DNA of 35,015 nt from assembly GCA_028865615.1 (NCBI GenBank), contig JAGWJT010000005.1:1-35015 (forward strand). The letters are read 5' to 3'. The stretch comes from Patescibacteria group bacterium (GTDB lineage Bacteria > Patescibacteriota > Minisyncoccia > Phycocordibacterales > PALSA-1337). The position numbers and the translations under genes are program-made. Numbering within the stretch: position 1 is the first letter of the stretch; each line of letters opens with the position of its first letter. The notes beneath the pieces were generated by a model, which had not been told where the DNA came from, made no database searches, and saw nothing but the letters and a program-made list of their open reading frames with translations. Below, piece after piece: positions 23,811-32,476 of the stretch.

Positions 23811-23969
23811 CTAGTGCGCAAAGGCACTAACTGCCAGACCGATATAGTACGGCCACAATATGATGGCCAATACCCCGCTCCAGAACGACAGGTGCAGGTA
23901 GCCGATGGCGAACAGCCACCCGCCGAACCACAACCCGCCCAACATGCTGTGTTTTTCGACTTTGATCAT
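23811..23969 (-). CDS. Small membrane protein (52 aa) not in the supplied ORF track
   Basis: Manual translation: MIKVEKHSMLGGLWFGGWLFAIGYLHLSFWSGVLAIILWPYYIGLAVSAFAH*; two hydrophobic segments. Confidence 0.55.
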   Translation of the reverse strand: MIKVEKHSMLGGLWFGGWLFAIGYLHLSFWSGVLAIILWPYYIGLAVSAFAH

Positions 23970-23994
23970 GATGTGATTATAGCATGGAAATCAT

Positions 23995-24084
23995 TGGCGG
24001 AGAGGGAGGGATTCGGACCCTCGAGACCCTTGCGAGCCTGCCGCTTTTCGAGAGCGGTGCCTTCGACCACTCAGCCACCTCTCC
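23995..24084 (-). tRNA. tRNA-Ser(CGA), CCA encoded
   Basis: Reverse complement GGAGAGGTGGCTGAGTGGTCGAAGGCACCGCTCTCGAAAAGCGGC...GGGTCCGAATCCCTCCCTCTCCGCCA; long variable arm; loop CTCGAAA gives anticodon CGA. Confidence 0.92.
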
Positions 24085-24175
24085 TAAAATCGGCAGAATC
24101 TATCATCTGCCGAACACTGGCATATTAGCAGATTTTTGCTGAAAACTCAAAAAGATGATATCGTATCCGCACCCG

Positions 24176-24245
24176 GCCCTATCGTCTAATGGTCAGGACA
24201 TAGGCTTTTCAAGCCTAGAATCCGGGTTCGATTCCCGGTAGGGCT
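24176..24245 (+). tRNA. tRNA-Glu(UUC)
   Basis: GCCCTATCGTCTAATGGTCAGGACATAGGCTTTTCAAGCCTAGAATCCGGGTTCGATTCCCGGTAGGGCT; anticodon loop TTTTCAA. Confidence 0.92.
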
Positions 24246-24286
24246 ACAATGGATTTTCCTTTGAGATTCTGGTAAAGTGTTGCCAC

Positions 24287-24359
24287 GCGCGCTTAGCTCA
24301 GTTGGTAGAGCGACCCCTTGACGTGGGGTAGGCCAGGGGTTCGAGTCCCTTAGCGCGCA
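24287..24359 (+). tRNA. tRNA-Val(GAC)
   Basis: GCGCGCTTAGCTCAGTTGGTAGAGCGACCCCTTGACGTGGGGTAGGCCAGGGGTTCGAGTCCCTTAGCGCGCA; loop TTGACGT. Confidence 0.9.
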
Positions 24360-24373
24360 CAGATATCAGCGTT

Positions 24374-26383
24374 CTAAACCAACCTATAGTCTAGCGTCTT
24401 CCTATCGAGATCCGCCGACAGAACCTTGAACCGCACCTTGTCGCCCAAGGTGAACTTCTTGCCAGTGCGTTCGCCGACGATGGAGTAGGTGCGCTCGTCG
24501 AAATTGAAATAGTCCTGACCCAGCTCGCGAATAGGTATCATGCCTTCGCATTTGGTCTCATCTTCCTCTACATATATGCCCCACTTGGTCACGCCCGATA
24601 TAGAACCTGTGAATGTCTGCCCCAGCCTCTCTGACATGTATTCCACTTGCTTCAGTTTGCGTGAAGCCCGCTCCGCCTCGGCCGCGTCTATCTCCCTGTC
24701 CGTGGAGCTCTCGGCCATCTTCTGCAGGGCCGCCGCCTCCCTGTCGCCGAAAGGCTCATTGTGCAGGTGCTTGGCCAGCGTCCTGTGCACCAGAAGGTCG
24801 GGATAGCGCCTGATAGGCGAAGTGAAATGCGTATAGAAGTCGAAGGCCAAACCGAAGTGCCCGACATTCTTGGTCGAATAGACGGCCTTTTGCATAGAGC
24901 GCAATGCCGCGATGCGTATGAGAGATTCGTGAGGGGTGTCTTCTATCTGATCGAACAGACTATTCAAGTCGTGCGCTGTGACCACGCCGTCCTTGGCACG
25001 CAATTCATAGCCCAGAGCCTTGACGAACGATGACAGCTCTTTGATCTTCTCTTTGTCCGGCTTTTCATGGATGCGATATATGGCGCCTGTGTCCTTGCCG
25101 CCTTTCTTCTTCATCTGATCATATATGAACCGCGCTACTTCGCGATTGGCCAGAAGCATGTACTCCTCCACTAGTTTGTGGGCATCTAGCCTCTGTTTGA
25201 CGAATGCTTTTATCGGCTTGCCTTTTTCATCGAGCCTGAACTGCACTTCGTCTTGCTCGAACTCTATAGCGCCTTTGGAAAATTTTTCCTTTTGCAAGAT
25301 TTTGGCCAATGAATTTAGCCTGGTCAGTTGCTCCTTATACTCAATTCCTGCCTCGGCCAATTCAACGCCTTGAATGTCATTTGAATACTTCCTGATGTTC
25401 TCCGGCTTGCCATCGATGACGGCCTGCGCGGCCTCATATGTAAATCTGTGGTCGGAATTGATGACGGTCTTGCCAAACCAGCGCTTCACCACTTTGGCCT
25501 TATCGTCCAGGATGAACACAGCCGAAAATGCCAGCTTGTCGGTATGCGGATTGAGACTGCACACATCGTTCGATAGTGCCTCCGGCAGCATCGGAATAGT
25601 CCTGTCGACAAGGTAGACGGAGCAACCGCGCTTCACAGCTTCTCTGTCCAGTGCAGAGCCCGGCGTCACATAATGCGACACGTCGGCTATATGCACCCCA
25701 ATCTCATATGTCCCATCGCCCATGTCCTTGAATGAAATGGCATCGTCAAAGTCTTTTGCATCATACGGATCGATGGTGAAAGTGAGCGTCCCGCGCATAT
25801 CGCGACGCTTGGCTATCTCTTCTGCCGTAATAGATTTGTTCTCCTCGATAGTTTCAGCATCCTTCTCCACTGCCGCCGGAAAGCCCACCTCGAAGCCTTT
25901 TTCTAGGACTATGGATTCCATTTCGACGTCATTGTCGCCTTTTTTGCCTAGCACTTTGACCACTTCGGCGGCCGGTTTGGTCTCGGGATCATCCCATCGT
26001 ACCAGCTTGACCTGGACTTTGTGGCCATTCTCGAGCTTAAACGTTTGTACGTCTTTGTCATATATAGCCATATTCACATATGCTTTTCTGTCATCCGGTA
26101 TGACGTACCAGCGACCGTTCTCATTCATGACCACGCCCACAAAAAGCGTCTTGGCCCGTGAAATGACCCGCAACACCCGTCCGACATCCTGTGTGACGCC
26201 GCGTATCTTCTTCCTGGAGACTTCCGCTTCGACCGTGTCGCCATTCAAGGCGGTGTTCAAGTCGCCGGCTTCTATGTATACAGATTCCTTCTTTGGGTCC
26301 GGATAGTCTATATATCCGGCGCCTTTGGCTGTCGTCGATATGACGCCTGTTATCGTATTTTTACCGCCTGATTTGCCTGACAT
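24374..26383 (-). CDS. rnr: Ribonuclease R
   Basis: RNB motifs TIDPYDAKDFDDAISF, GVHIADVSHYVTPGSALDREAVKRGCSVYLVDRTIPMLPEALSNDVCSL, HFTSPIRRYPDLLVHR; C-terminal S1-like domain. Confidence 0.95.
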   Translation of the reverse strand: MSGKSGGKNTITGVISTTAKGAGYIDYPDPKKESVYIEAGDLNTALNGDTVEAEVSRKKIRGVTQDVGRVLRVISRAKTLFVGVVMNENGRWYVIPDDRKAYVNMAIYDKDVQTFKLENGHKVQVKLVRWDDPETKPAAEVVKVLGKKGDNDVEMESIVLEKGFEVGFPAAVEKDAETIEENKSITAEEIAKRRDMRGTLTFTIDPYDAKDFDDAISFKDMGDGTYEIGVHIADVSHYVTPGSALDREAVKRGCSVYLVDRTIPMLPEALSNDVCSLNPHTDKLAFSAVFILDDKAKVVKRWFGKTVINSDHRFTYEAAQAVIDGKPENIRKYSNDIQGVELAEAGIEYKEQLTRLNSLAKILQKEKFSKGAIEFEQDEVQFRLDEKGKPIKAFVKQRLDAHKLVEEYMLLANREVARFIYDQMKKKGGKDTGAIYRIHEKPDKEKIKELSSFVKALGYELRAKDGVVTAHDLNSLFDQIEDTPHESLIRIAALRSMQKAVYSTKNVGHFGLAFDFYTHFTSPIRRYPDLLVHRTLAKHLHNEPFGDREAAALQKMAESSTDREIDAAEAERASRKLKQVEYMSERLGQTFTGSISGVTKWGIYVEEDETKCEGMIPIRELGQDYFNFDERTYSIVGERTGKKFTLGDKVRFKVLSADLDRKTLDYRLV

Positions 26384-26426
26384 AGACTAACAACTTACCA
26401 ATATTTCAACAATATAGCCAGCGATA

Positions 26427-26867
26427 TCACACCTGCTCCACAGTCGTATCTTCTATGCCTGTATCGAAGCCAAGGATGACCAGCGCCGCGGGAATGACGT
26501 GCAGGAGCATCAGGACGGCCACTATAGGCCACGTGGCGCCTTGATTGTCCGTATCGGCGGAGAAAGGCATGAGCAGATCCGGGATAAAAGATACTATCAG
26601 GGCCGCGATAGCTACCCAAAAGAAGTCCTTCTTGCGATCGCGTTTCCTGAATACCAGTCCCATGACTATAAATACGGCCGCGGCGGCTATGACTCCGGCT
26701 GCGGTGAGCTCTATGACGGAACTGTAGAAGAACGGGCTAAAAGTGTCAGGCGCGTTGAACATCGGTCTGGCTATGGCGAGCACTATGACGTTCGCGACCA
26801 CAGAAGCGACGACGACCAGGATGACTCTGTCAATAAATTTTTTGGTTATGCGTAATTTTTGTATCAT
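26427..26867 (-). CDS. Hypothetical four-TM membrane protein
   Basis: 146 aa with four hydrophobic segments. Confidence 0.55.
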   Translation of the reverse strand: MIQKLRITKKFIDRVILVVVASVVANVIVLAIARPMFNAPDTFSPFFYSSVIELTAAGVIAAAAVFIVMGLVFRKRDRKKDFFWVAIAALIVSFIPDLLMPFSADTDNQGATWPIVAVLMLLHVIPAALVILGFDTGIEDTTVEQV

Positions 26868-26938
26868 TGCGGCATTTTAGCATAATTTCAGACATGTAAA
26901 AATTTCATGTGCATATTACGTGCACAGACAGATCATTG

Positions 26939-27010
26939 TGACCCTACCGGGAATCGAACCCGGATTTAAGGCTTGAGAAGCCTCCGTCCTAACCGTTAGA
27001 CGATAGGGCC
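26939..27010 (-). tRNA. tRNA-Glu(CUC)
   Basis: Reverse complement GGCCCTATCGTCTAACGGTTAGGACGGAGGCTTCTCAAGCCTTAAATCCGGGTTCGATTCCCGGTAGGGTCA; loop TTCTCAA. Confidence 0.9.
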
Positions 27011-27020
27011 TGTTGGAAAA

Positions 27021-27089
27021 TTACTAATTTCTAATTTACCTAATTAACCTAACCTTAAAAATTAGATCAATTAGATCAATTAGAAATTT
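27021..27089. repeat. A/T-rich 9-bp-period inverted repeat between murF and tRNA-Glu
   Basis: CTAATTTAC|CTAATTAAC|CTAACC on one side and AATTAGATC|AATTAGATC|AATTAGAAA on the other. Confidence 0.7.
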
Positions 27090-27112
27090 GTCACCATATA
27101 CTACATGCAATT

Positions 27113-28399
27113 TTACATTTTGTCCAACCAAACCTTCTCTTGCCTCACCAGAAGCTCCGAGGCTTTGTCCGGCTCCGCCATGAGCGCTTTTACCACCCTC
27201 TCCATACGCACGGACTGAGAGCCTTTGACCAGGATGATGTCGCCGGATTGCGGCACGGCCTTCAGATATTCCGCCGCTTGATTCGCGTCGTCGAACGACT
27301 CGACCGACTCTCGCGGCATGCCGCTCTTCACGGCCTCATCAGCCGTCAGTTTCGATCTCTGGCCTACCGTATAGAGCCTGCCAACTACCCTAGCAGCCAA
27401 AGCGCCTATCTTGCGGTGCTCTTCCGCGGCATATTTGCCGAGCTCCATCATGTCTCCCAGCACGGCCACCTTTGCACCTGAACATTCCATGGCTTTCAGA
27501 GTCTCCAGGGCCGTTTCAGCCGCGTCTGGTGACGAATTGTATGTATCGTCTATAACAGTTGAGCCATTGATGCCTTGAATGAGATTCATCCTGCCTCTTG
27601 GAGCGGAATATGCGGACAATGCACCCGCTATGACATCGATGCCGAGACCCCTGGCTTTGCCGACGGCCGCCGCGGCTAACAATGAGTACACATGACCGGT
27701 GCCTAGAACTCCCTTCACGGCGACAGGCGCACTCTTGCCGTCGAATGCGAGCTCGAATGATAATCCCTCAAGCGAATTCTTGGCATTCGACGCTCTAACG
27801 GCCGCTTTTTCATCCATGCCGTAGGAAACTATCTTGGCTCCTTTGTCTTTGACTATGTCGCCCATAGACATGGTCAGATCATCGTCTCCAAAGACGACGA
27901 GGGTACCGCCAGATTTGACCGCTCCGGCCAGAGCGGCTTTCTCCTCAAAGACCTGCTCCGGCGAATCGAAGAACTCCACGTGTACCGGCGTCCGACTGAC
28001 GCGGGTGATGACGGATATGTCCGGATGGAGCCATCTAGTCACACGCTTGATATCGCCGGGATGATCAGCACCGACTTCTAAGATCAGAATATCAGGATAA
28101 TCACCCTTGAACATTGCCAGCCGCAAGCCGGAGTATATATTCTTGAGCCAGCCGGAAGCGTCGTGCCAGGCATTTGGCACGCCTATGATGGTGAGCGGCA
28201 AACCTATGTCGCTATTTAGATTCTTGTGGCTCTTGCGCACATAGCGGCCTTGATCTTTCAAGACGTCATATATGGCGTCTTTGGTCGAGGTTTTCCCTAC
28301 GGAACCGGTCACGGCTACCATAAACGGCTTGTATTTGCTTATGATAGCCTTCGCCTCGAAGGTGAGGATCCAAATGATAATTTTTTTGATGACGCTCAT
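27113..28399 (-). CDS. murF: UDP-N-acetylmuramoyl-tripeptide--D-alanyl-D-alanine ligase
   Basis: VAVTGSVGKTSTKDAIYDVL, VLEVGADHPGDI, NGSTVIDDTYNSSPDAAETALETL, VAVLGDMMELG. Start placed at MSVIKK after repeat-derived N-terminal sequence. Confidence 0.9.
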   Translation of the reverse strand: MSVIKKIIIWILTFEAKAIISKYKPFMVAVTGSVGKTSTKDAIYDVLKDQGRYVRKSHKNLNSDIGLPLTIIGVPNAWHDASGWLKNIYSGLRLAMFKGDYPDILILEVGADHPGDIKRVTRWLHPDISVITRVSRTPVHVEFFDSPEQVFEEKAALAGAVKSGGTLVVFGDDDLTMSMGDIVKDKGAKIVSYGMDEKAAVRASNAKNSLEGLSFELAFDGKSAPVAVKGVLGTGHVYSLLAAAAVGKARGLGIDVIAGALSAYSAPRGRMNLIQGINGSTVIDDTYNSSPDAAETALETLKAMECSGAKVAVLGDMMELGKYAAEEHRKIGALAARVVGRLYTVGQRSKLTADEAVKSGMPRESVESFDDANQAAEYLKAVPQSGDIILVKGSQSVRMERVVKALMAEPDKASELLVRQEKVWLDKM

Positions 28400-28401
28400 T
28401 T

Positions 28402-28456
28402 GATTCAGGATTCCGGATTCAGGATTCTTAAATCTTGAATCCTGCCTCTTGAATCT
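28402..28456. repeat. GATTCAN-type repeat in both orientations between ftsI and murF
   Basis: GATTCAG GATTCCG GATTCAG GATTC then TTAAATCTTGAATCCTGCCTCTTGAATC (inverted copies). Confidence 0.75.
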
Positions 28457-30173
28457 ATCTATCCGGCGGTATGTCATAGTAGTTTATCAGAAAACTAGCC
28501 AGTTCGGCATATGAGGCGGTGAGAGTTTGGGAAGCGTATTCCGCGCCTTTGGGATAGACTTGATACAAGAAAACTAGGAATTTGGCGTTATATGCCGGAA
28601 AAAAGCCGAAGAACGAGTGCAGATACCTGTCGGAATAATAGCCTCCATGGACTGGGTCCGCGATCTGAGCCGTGCCTGTCTTGGCCCCTTGGGAATAATG
28701 CTGCATGGCTATGGTGCCGGAAGCAAAAGCCTTGTCTACGACAGTGACCAGCATGCTCTGGACTTCCTCGGCCGTTTTCGGATCTACGATCGGCCCTATG
28801 CGCGGAGGATCCACATCCTTGATCGTACCGTCATCATAATCTATCTGTTTGACCAGATGCGGAGTGACCAGATAGCCGCCGCTAGCTATGACAGACAAGG
28901 CCCTAGCCATCTCCACCGGAGTGACCGCTATGCCTTGGCCGAAGGCGGCTGTCGCAATATCTATGTCGCCTCCTATCCTGAGATTCTTGGTTATGGGCGT
29001 AGCCTCGTCAGGCAGGTCTATGCCGCTTTTGTCGGTCAGGCCGAATCTCCGGAAATAATCGTCGAAAGTGGTCGATCCCATATCCATGGCTATGGTCGCG
29101 GCGCCGACGTTCAGCGATTGAGACAGTATGGTTTGCATGGACGTATTTGGGCCTCTGGCCCTGAAGTCGTAGTTGCAGACTTTGTATCCGGCTATCTTCA
29201 AACAGCCGGTATCGTCATATACGCTGTCCGGCCTGACCGTACCGGAATCCAACGCCGCCGTCATGGTCATAGGCTTCATGATCGAACCCATCTCGTATAC
29301 ATTCTCGACCAAAGGATTGGAGAGGATCGCGCTAGATTTCAACGAAGCCAGACTGTTCGGATCGAACGTCGGATGAGAAGCCATGGCCACGATCTCTCCG
29401 TTCTGCGGGTCCATGATGATGCCGCCTATCTCATCCGGGTGCCATTTGGCTTCCGTCTCGGAAAGCACCTTCTCCAAATAAGCCTGGACCGTAGGCTCTA
29501 TGGTGGTGACGATATCCCCTGATTTCCCGTCGTCTCTGCTTCCGCCCGCGCCGGAACCGCCAAATAGCTCGGCGAAAGCGTCGGAAATGGAACCGCCACC
29601 GCTCTTGGCCAGGATGTCGTTGTAATATTTCTCCAGCCCGTATCTCCCGGATATGTCGGTAGACGAGCCGTTCTGTCCGACCACTCCTAGCTCATGCGCA
29701 GCCAACATCCCTCCGGGATAAGCCCTCCAGGCCTCCGGAGCGGTCCTAATGCCGGGCAGACCGAGGTTCTCTATGGCTTCAGCCGTACCGGCGTCGACTT
29801 GATGAGCCAGTTCTTCATATGGATCATGGGGCTTGGCGGCTTTGGCCATGAATGAAGCCTTGTCCAAGGGCAGAAAATTGGACAAGGCTTCATAAGCGGA
29901 CATCGGATCGGTCACCTGCATTGGATTCATATAAACCAGAAAACCGCTCTTGACCGCGGCCGCGGCCGTTTCGGTCCCATCCTTTCCGGAGAAGAATATA
30001 GCGCCTCTGCTCCAGACCATCGAAGCCGGCCTGGAATATTGGGCTTCGGCCTTGGCGGCATATGTCTGACCGTTGATGACATCCGTATCGTAAAGCCTGG
30101 CTATCAGCACGGCCGCCGCTATGGCCACGCAAGCCAGAAGGAGCCTAGTCCGGAATCTCTGCTTAGAGTTCAT
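28455..30173 (-). CDS. ftsI: Penicillin-binding transpeptidase (FtsI/PBP2-type)
   Basis: GSIMKPMTMTAALDSG (SxxK), SQSLNVG (SxN), GAKTGTAQIA (KTG); GGIIMDPQNGEIVAMASHPTFDPN. Confidence 0.9.
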   Translation of the reverse strand: MNSKQRFRTRLLLACVAIAAAVLIARLYDTDVINGQTYAAKAEAQYSRPASMVWSRGAIFFSGKDGTETAAAAVKSGFLVYMNPMQVTDPMSAYEALSNFLPLDKASFMAKAAKPHDPYEELAHQVDAGTAEAIENLGLPGIRTAPEAWRAYPGGMLAAHELGVVGQNGSSTDISGRYGLEKYYNDILAKSGGGSISDAFAELFGGSGAGGSRDDGKSGDIVTTIEPTVQAYLEKVLSETEAKWHPDEIGGIIMDPQNGEIVAMASHPTFDPNSLASLKSSAILSNPLVENVYEMGSIMKPMTMTAALDSGTVRPDSVYDDTGCLKIAGYKVCNYDFRARGPNTSMQTILSQSLNVGAATIAMDMGSTTFDDYFRRFGLTDKSGIDLPDEATPITKNLRIGGDIDIATAAFGQGIAVTPVEMARALSVIASGGYLVTPHLVKQIDYDDGTIKDVDPPRIGPIVDPKTAEEVQSMLVTVVDKAFASGTIAMQHYSQGAKTGTAQIADPVHGGYYSDRYLHSFFGFFPAYNAKFLVFLYQVYPKGAEYASQTLTASYAELASFLINYYDIPPDR

Positions 30174-30507
30174 GGCCGGCTTTTGCCAGATTGCCGAGGG
30201 AGGCCGTGGGCGCGCTGCGATCTATGTAGGCGGCCACATGGCCGGTCTCCAGACCGTACGAAGCCAGTGCGTCGGGCGTCACCGAACCGACTAAGGACAA
30301 ATATTGCGAATCCAGTGCATTGACCGAAGCCGAGCCTGACGAGAGGAGACTGTCGGCTTTTCCGACAGCGATGGTCTTGGATATGACTCCGTACAGATTG
30401 AACATATAAAAGGCGGCCATGAGCACGCAAACGGCCATTATGCCGATGGTTATCTTGGCTCTATTGTCGTTCGCTAACTCGTATGTTTGTGCTATAGCTC
30501 TTGTCAT
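30163..30507 (-). CDS. FtsL-like division protein (by position and topology)
   Basis: 114 aa, one TM, between rsmH and ftsI and overlapping both. Confidence 0.5.
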   Translation of the reverse strand: MTRAIAQTYELANDNRAKITIGIMAVCVLMAAFYMFNLYGVISKTIAVGKADSLLSSGSASVNALDSQYLSLVGSVTPDALASYGLETGHVAAYIDRSAPTASLGNLAKAGHEL

Positions 30508-31484
30508 TTTATGTTTGGTATTTGGTTCTTGGTATTTGGATCTTGGTCCTTGATATTCGATATTTTTGCTTTTGAAATGGTCCGCAACTTGGCGCTTCTG
30601 GACCTCGGATTGGTCGATACCTCTTCCTGTGAAGGTCTGATCGGCTTCTTCGAGATCTCCGCTCCGTCCGTCTTGCTCTTCTGTTTGAAAAAATCTTTGA
30701 CTATTCGGTCTTCAAGGCTGTGGAACGATATGACCGCCATCGTACCGCCTGCACCCAACCGTCCGTATCCTTGTGACAATCCCTCCTTCAAGGCCGCCAG
30801 CTCGTCGTTGACCGTTATGCGCAAAGCTTGGAATGTCTTGGTGGCCGGATGGATCTTGCCTCGCCGATAGACGAATGGCACGGACAATTTGACGAGCTCG
30901 GCCAGTTCCGTCGATGTCTCTATCGGCTTCTTCTGACGATAACCGACGATAGCTTTGGCTATCCTTCTGGCATATCTCTCCTCTCCGTAGGCGAATATGA
31001 CATTGGCTATGTCCTCTTCTTTCCAGCCGTTCACTATGTCTTTGGCCGTAAATGGATACGATGCCGGATCACCCATGGTCATCTCGAGGGGTTCGTCTTT
31101 CATGAATGAAAATCCCCTTCCTGAAGATTCAAGCTCATCCGAGGATATGCCTAGATCAAGCAATATCATGTCGACTTTGTTTATGCCTTGCTTGTCGAGG
31201 ATTTTGTCCATATCCCTGAAGTTGGCGCATTCCAAGATGACATGTTCCGCTTTTCCTTTTAAGGCCGCCTCTGCTCGGTCTATTGCAGTCTGGTCCCTAT
31301 CGAGACCGATAATGCCGAGTCTGCCTTCCAAGGCTTGGGCTATGGCCAGCGCGTGCCCCGCTCCGCCGAGCGTGCCGTCGATATACCACGGTGTTTTGCC
31401 TGATTCATGAATCCTGAATCCTGGATCATGAATCAATGCTTTCACTGCTTCATGTAAAAGAACCGGTTCGTGTACGCTCTGCAT
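30504..31484 (-). CDS. rsmH: 16S rRNA m4C1402 methyltransferase RsmH (MraW)
   Basis: HEPVLLHEAV, YIDGTLGGAGHALAIAQ, DMILLDLGISSDELESSGRGFSFMKDEPLEMTM, AVISFHSLEDRIVKDFF. Confidence 0.95.
   Translation of the reverse strand: MQSVHEPVLLHEAVKALIHDPGFRIHESGKTPWYIDGTLGGAGHALAIAQALEGRLGIIGLDRDQTAIDRAEAALKGKAEHVILECANFRDMDKILDKQGINKVDMILLDLGISSDELESSGRGFSFMKDEPLEMTMGDPASYPFTAKDIVNGWKEEDIANVIFAYGEERYARRIAKAIVGYRQKKPIETSTELAELVKLSVPFVYRRGKIHPATKTFQALRITVNDELAALKEGLSQGYGRLGAGGTMAVISFHSLEDRIVKDFFKQKSKTDGAEISKKPIRPSQEEVSTNPRSRSAKLRTISKAKISNIKDQDPNTKNQIPNIK
30507..30563. repeat. 7-bp-period repeat forming the RsmH C-terminal tail
   Basis: TTTGGTA TTTGGTT CTTGGTA TTTGGAT CTTGGTC CTTGATA, encoding SNIKDQDPNTKNQIPNIK on the minus strand. 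Confidence 0.75.
31402..31434. repeat. (GATTCAN)4-type repeat inside the rsmH coding sequence
   Basis: Minus strand GATTCAT GATCCAG GATTCAG GATTCAT GAATC encodes IHDPGFRIHES, directly before the YIDGTLGGAGH motif. Confidence 0.8.
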
Positions 31485-31496
31485 ATCTGTTACAGC

Positions 31497-31958
31497 CTAC
31501 TCTTGACCCGGCTCGGCTTTGCCTACTCCGGCTCGACCAAGCTTCTCAGCCAGATCGTTGGCTTTGCTCTCTATGCCGCTCCTGTATTCGTTCCAAGAAT
31601 CCTTGTCCCAAAGCTCGACCCTGTCGCCAACGCCTATGAAGACCACTTCAGTCTTCAGATTGGCTCTTTCACGGATCTGCTCGGGAAGGAGCATGCGGCC
31701 CGCGGCATCGACCTCAGCCTCTACGGCTCCTCCCAGAAGGAAACGATTGAGGCCTCGGTTGTCTGCCGACAGTATCGAGGACTCTCCCGCCGACAAGCGG
31801 CCGGCTATCCTTTGCCATTCCTTCACTGTGAAGATAAAAAGGCATCGGTCTAGACCCGGCGTGATCACCACCGTCTTCCCCATCTCCTTGCGGAGTTTGG
31901 CCGGAAGCGACAGGCGATTCTTGTCATCGATAGTATGGCGGTATTCCCCGATGAGCAT
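31497..31958 (-). CDS. mraZ: Transcriptional regulator MraZ
   Basis: MLIGEYRHTIDDKNRLSLPAKLRKEM and second half VEAEVDAAGRMLLPEQIRERANL; start moved from 32006. Confidence 0.93.
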   Translation of the reverse strand: MLIGEYRHTIDDKNRLSLPAKLRKEMGKTVVITPGLDRCLFIFTVKEWQRIAGRLSAGESSILSADNRGLNRFLLGGAVEAEVDAAGRMLLPEQIRERANLKTEVVFIGVGDRVELWDKDSWNEYRSGIESKANDLAEKLGRAGVGKAEPGQE

Positions 31959-32048
31959 GGTGCTGCGAGATGTTATTGATAATCGATATGCGGTGAGATG
32001 ATGCAAAGCATATTGAAAGCGTTTTGACGCATCAAAAGGTTTTCAATC

Positions 32049-32064
32049 TACCACTTCATCCCAC
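32049..32064 (-). promoter_or_regulatory. Candidate MraZ operator boxes upstream of mraZ
   Basis: Minus strand GTGGGATGAAGTGGTA: TGGGA-N5-TGGTA, matching the described MraZ box arrangement (TGGGN with 5-nt spacers). Confidence 0.55.
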
Positions 32065-32086
32065 TTGATGGATATTTTACTCCACC

Positions 32087-32476
32087 ATGCGCAAAAAATG
32101 CAATAATATCAAGGTGGATAAACTGTGGATAACATGGGGCATATGCCCCGATAACATATTGACCAAAAAATCAGACGTATCAAGGATGGGTCCGAGATAT
32201 ATACAATTCTTCGTACTCAAAATCCTATCGAGAATGAGCCAGTCCCCGAAAGAGATAAATGGGAGATTGAATGGCATTGGATTCAAGACGCCAACCGGCA
32301 GCCTCTATCCTCTTATGAGGAAACTAAAGCGAAGTGGTCTTGCCATCACCGGCTATGAGGAATCGGATACCGGCGTTCGGATCAAGACGTATTCACTTAC
32401 CGAAAAAGGCCACAACCGCCTGACCGACTTTCGCGGCGATTGGAGACGCCTGAACGATGTGGTAAATAGTCTATAA
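32087..32476 (+). CDS. PadR-family winged-helix transcriptional regulator
   Basis: FFVLKILSRMSQSPKEINGRL...TPTGSLYPLMRKLKRSGLAITGYEESDTGVRIKTYSLTEKGHNRL. Confidence 0.7.
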   Translation: MRKKCNNIKVDKLWITWGICPDNILTKKSDVSRMGPRYIQFFVLKILSRMSQSPKEINGRLNGIGFKTPTGSLYPLMRKLKRSGLAITGYEESDTGVRIKTYSLTEKGHNRLTDFRGDWRRLNDVVNSL

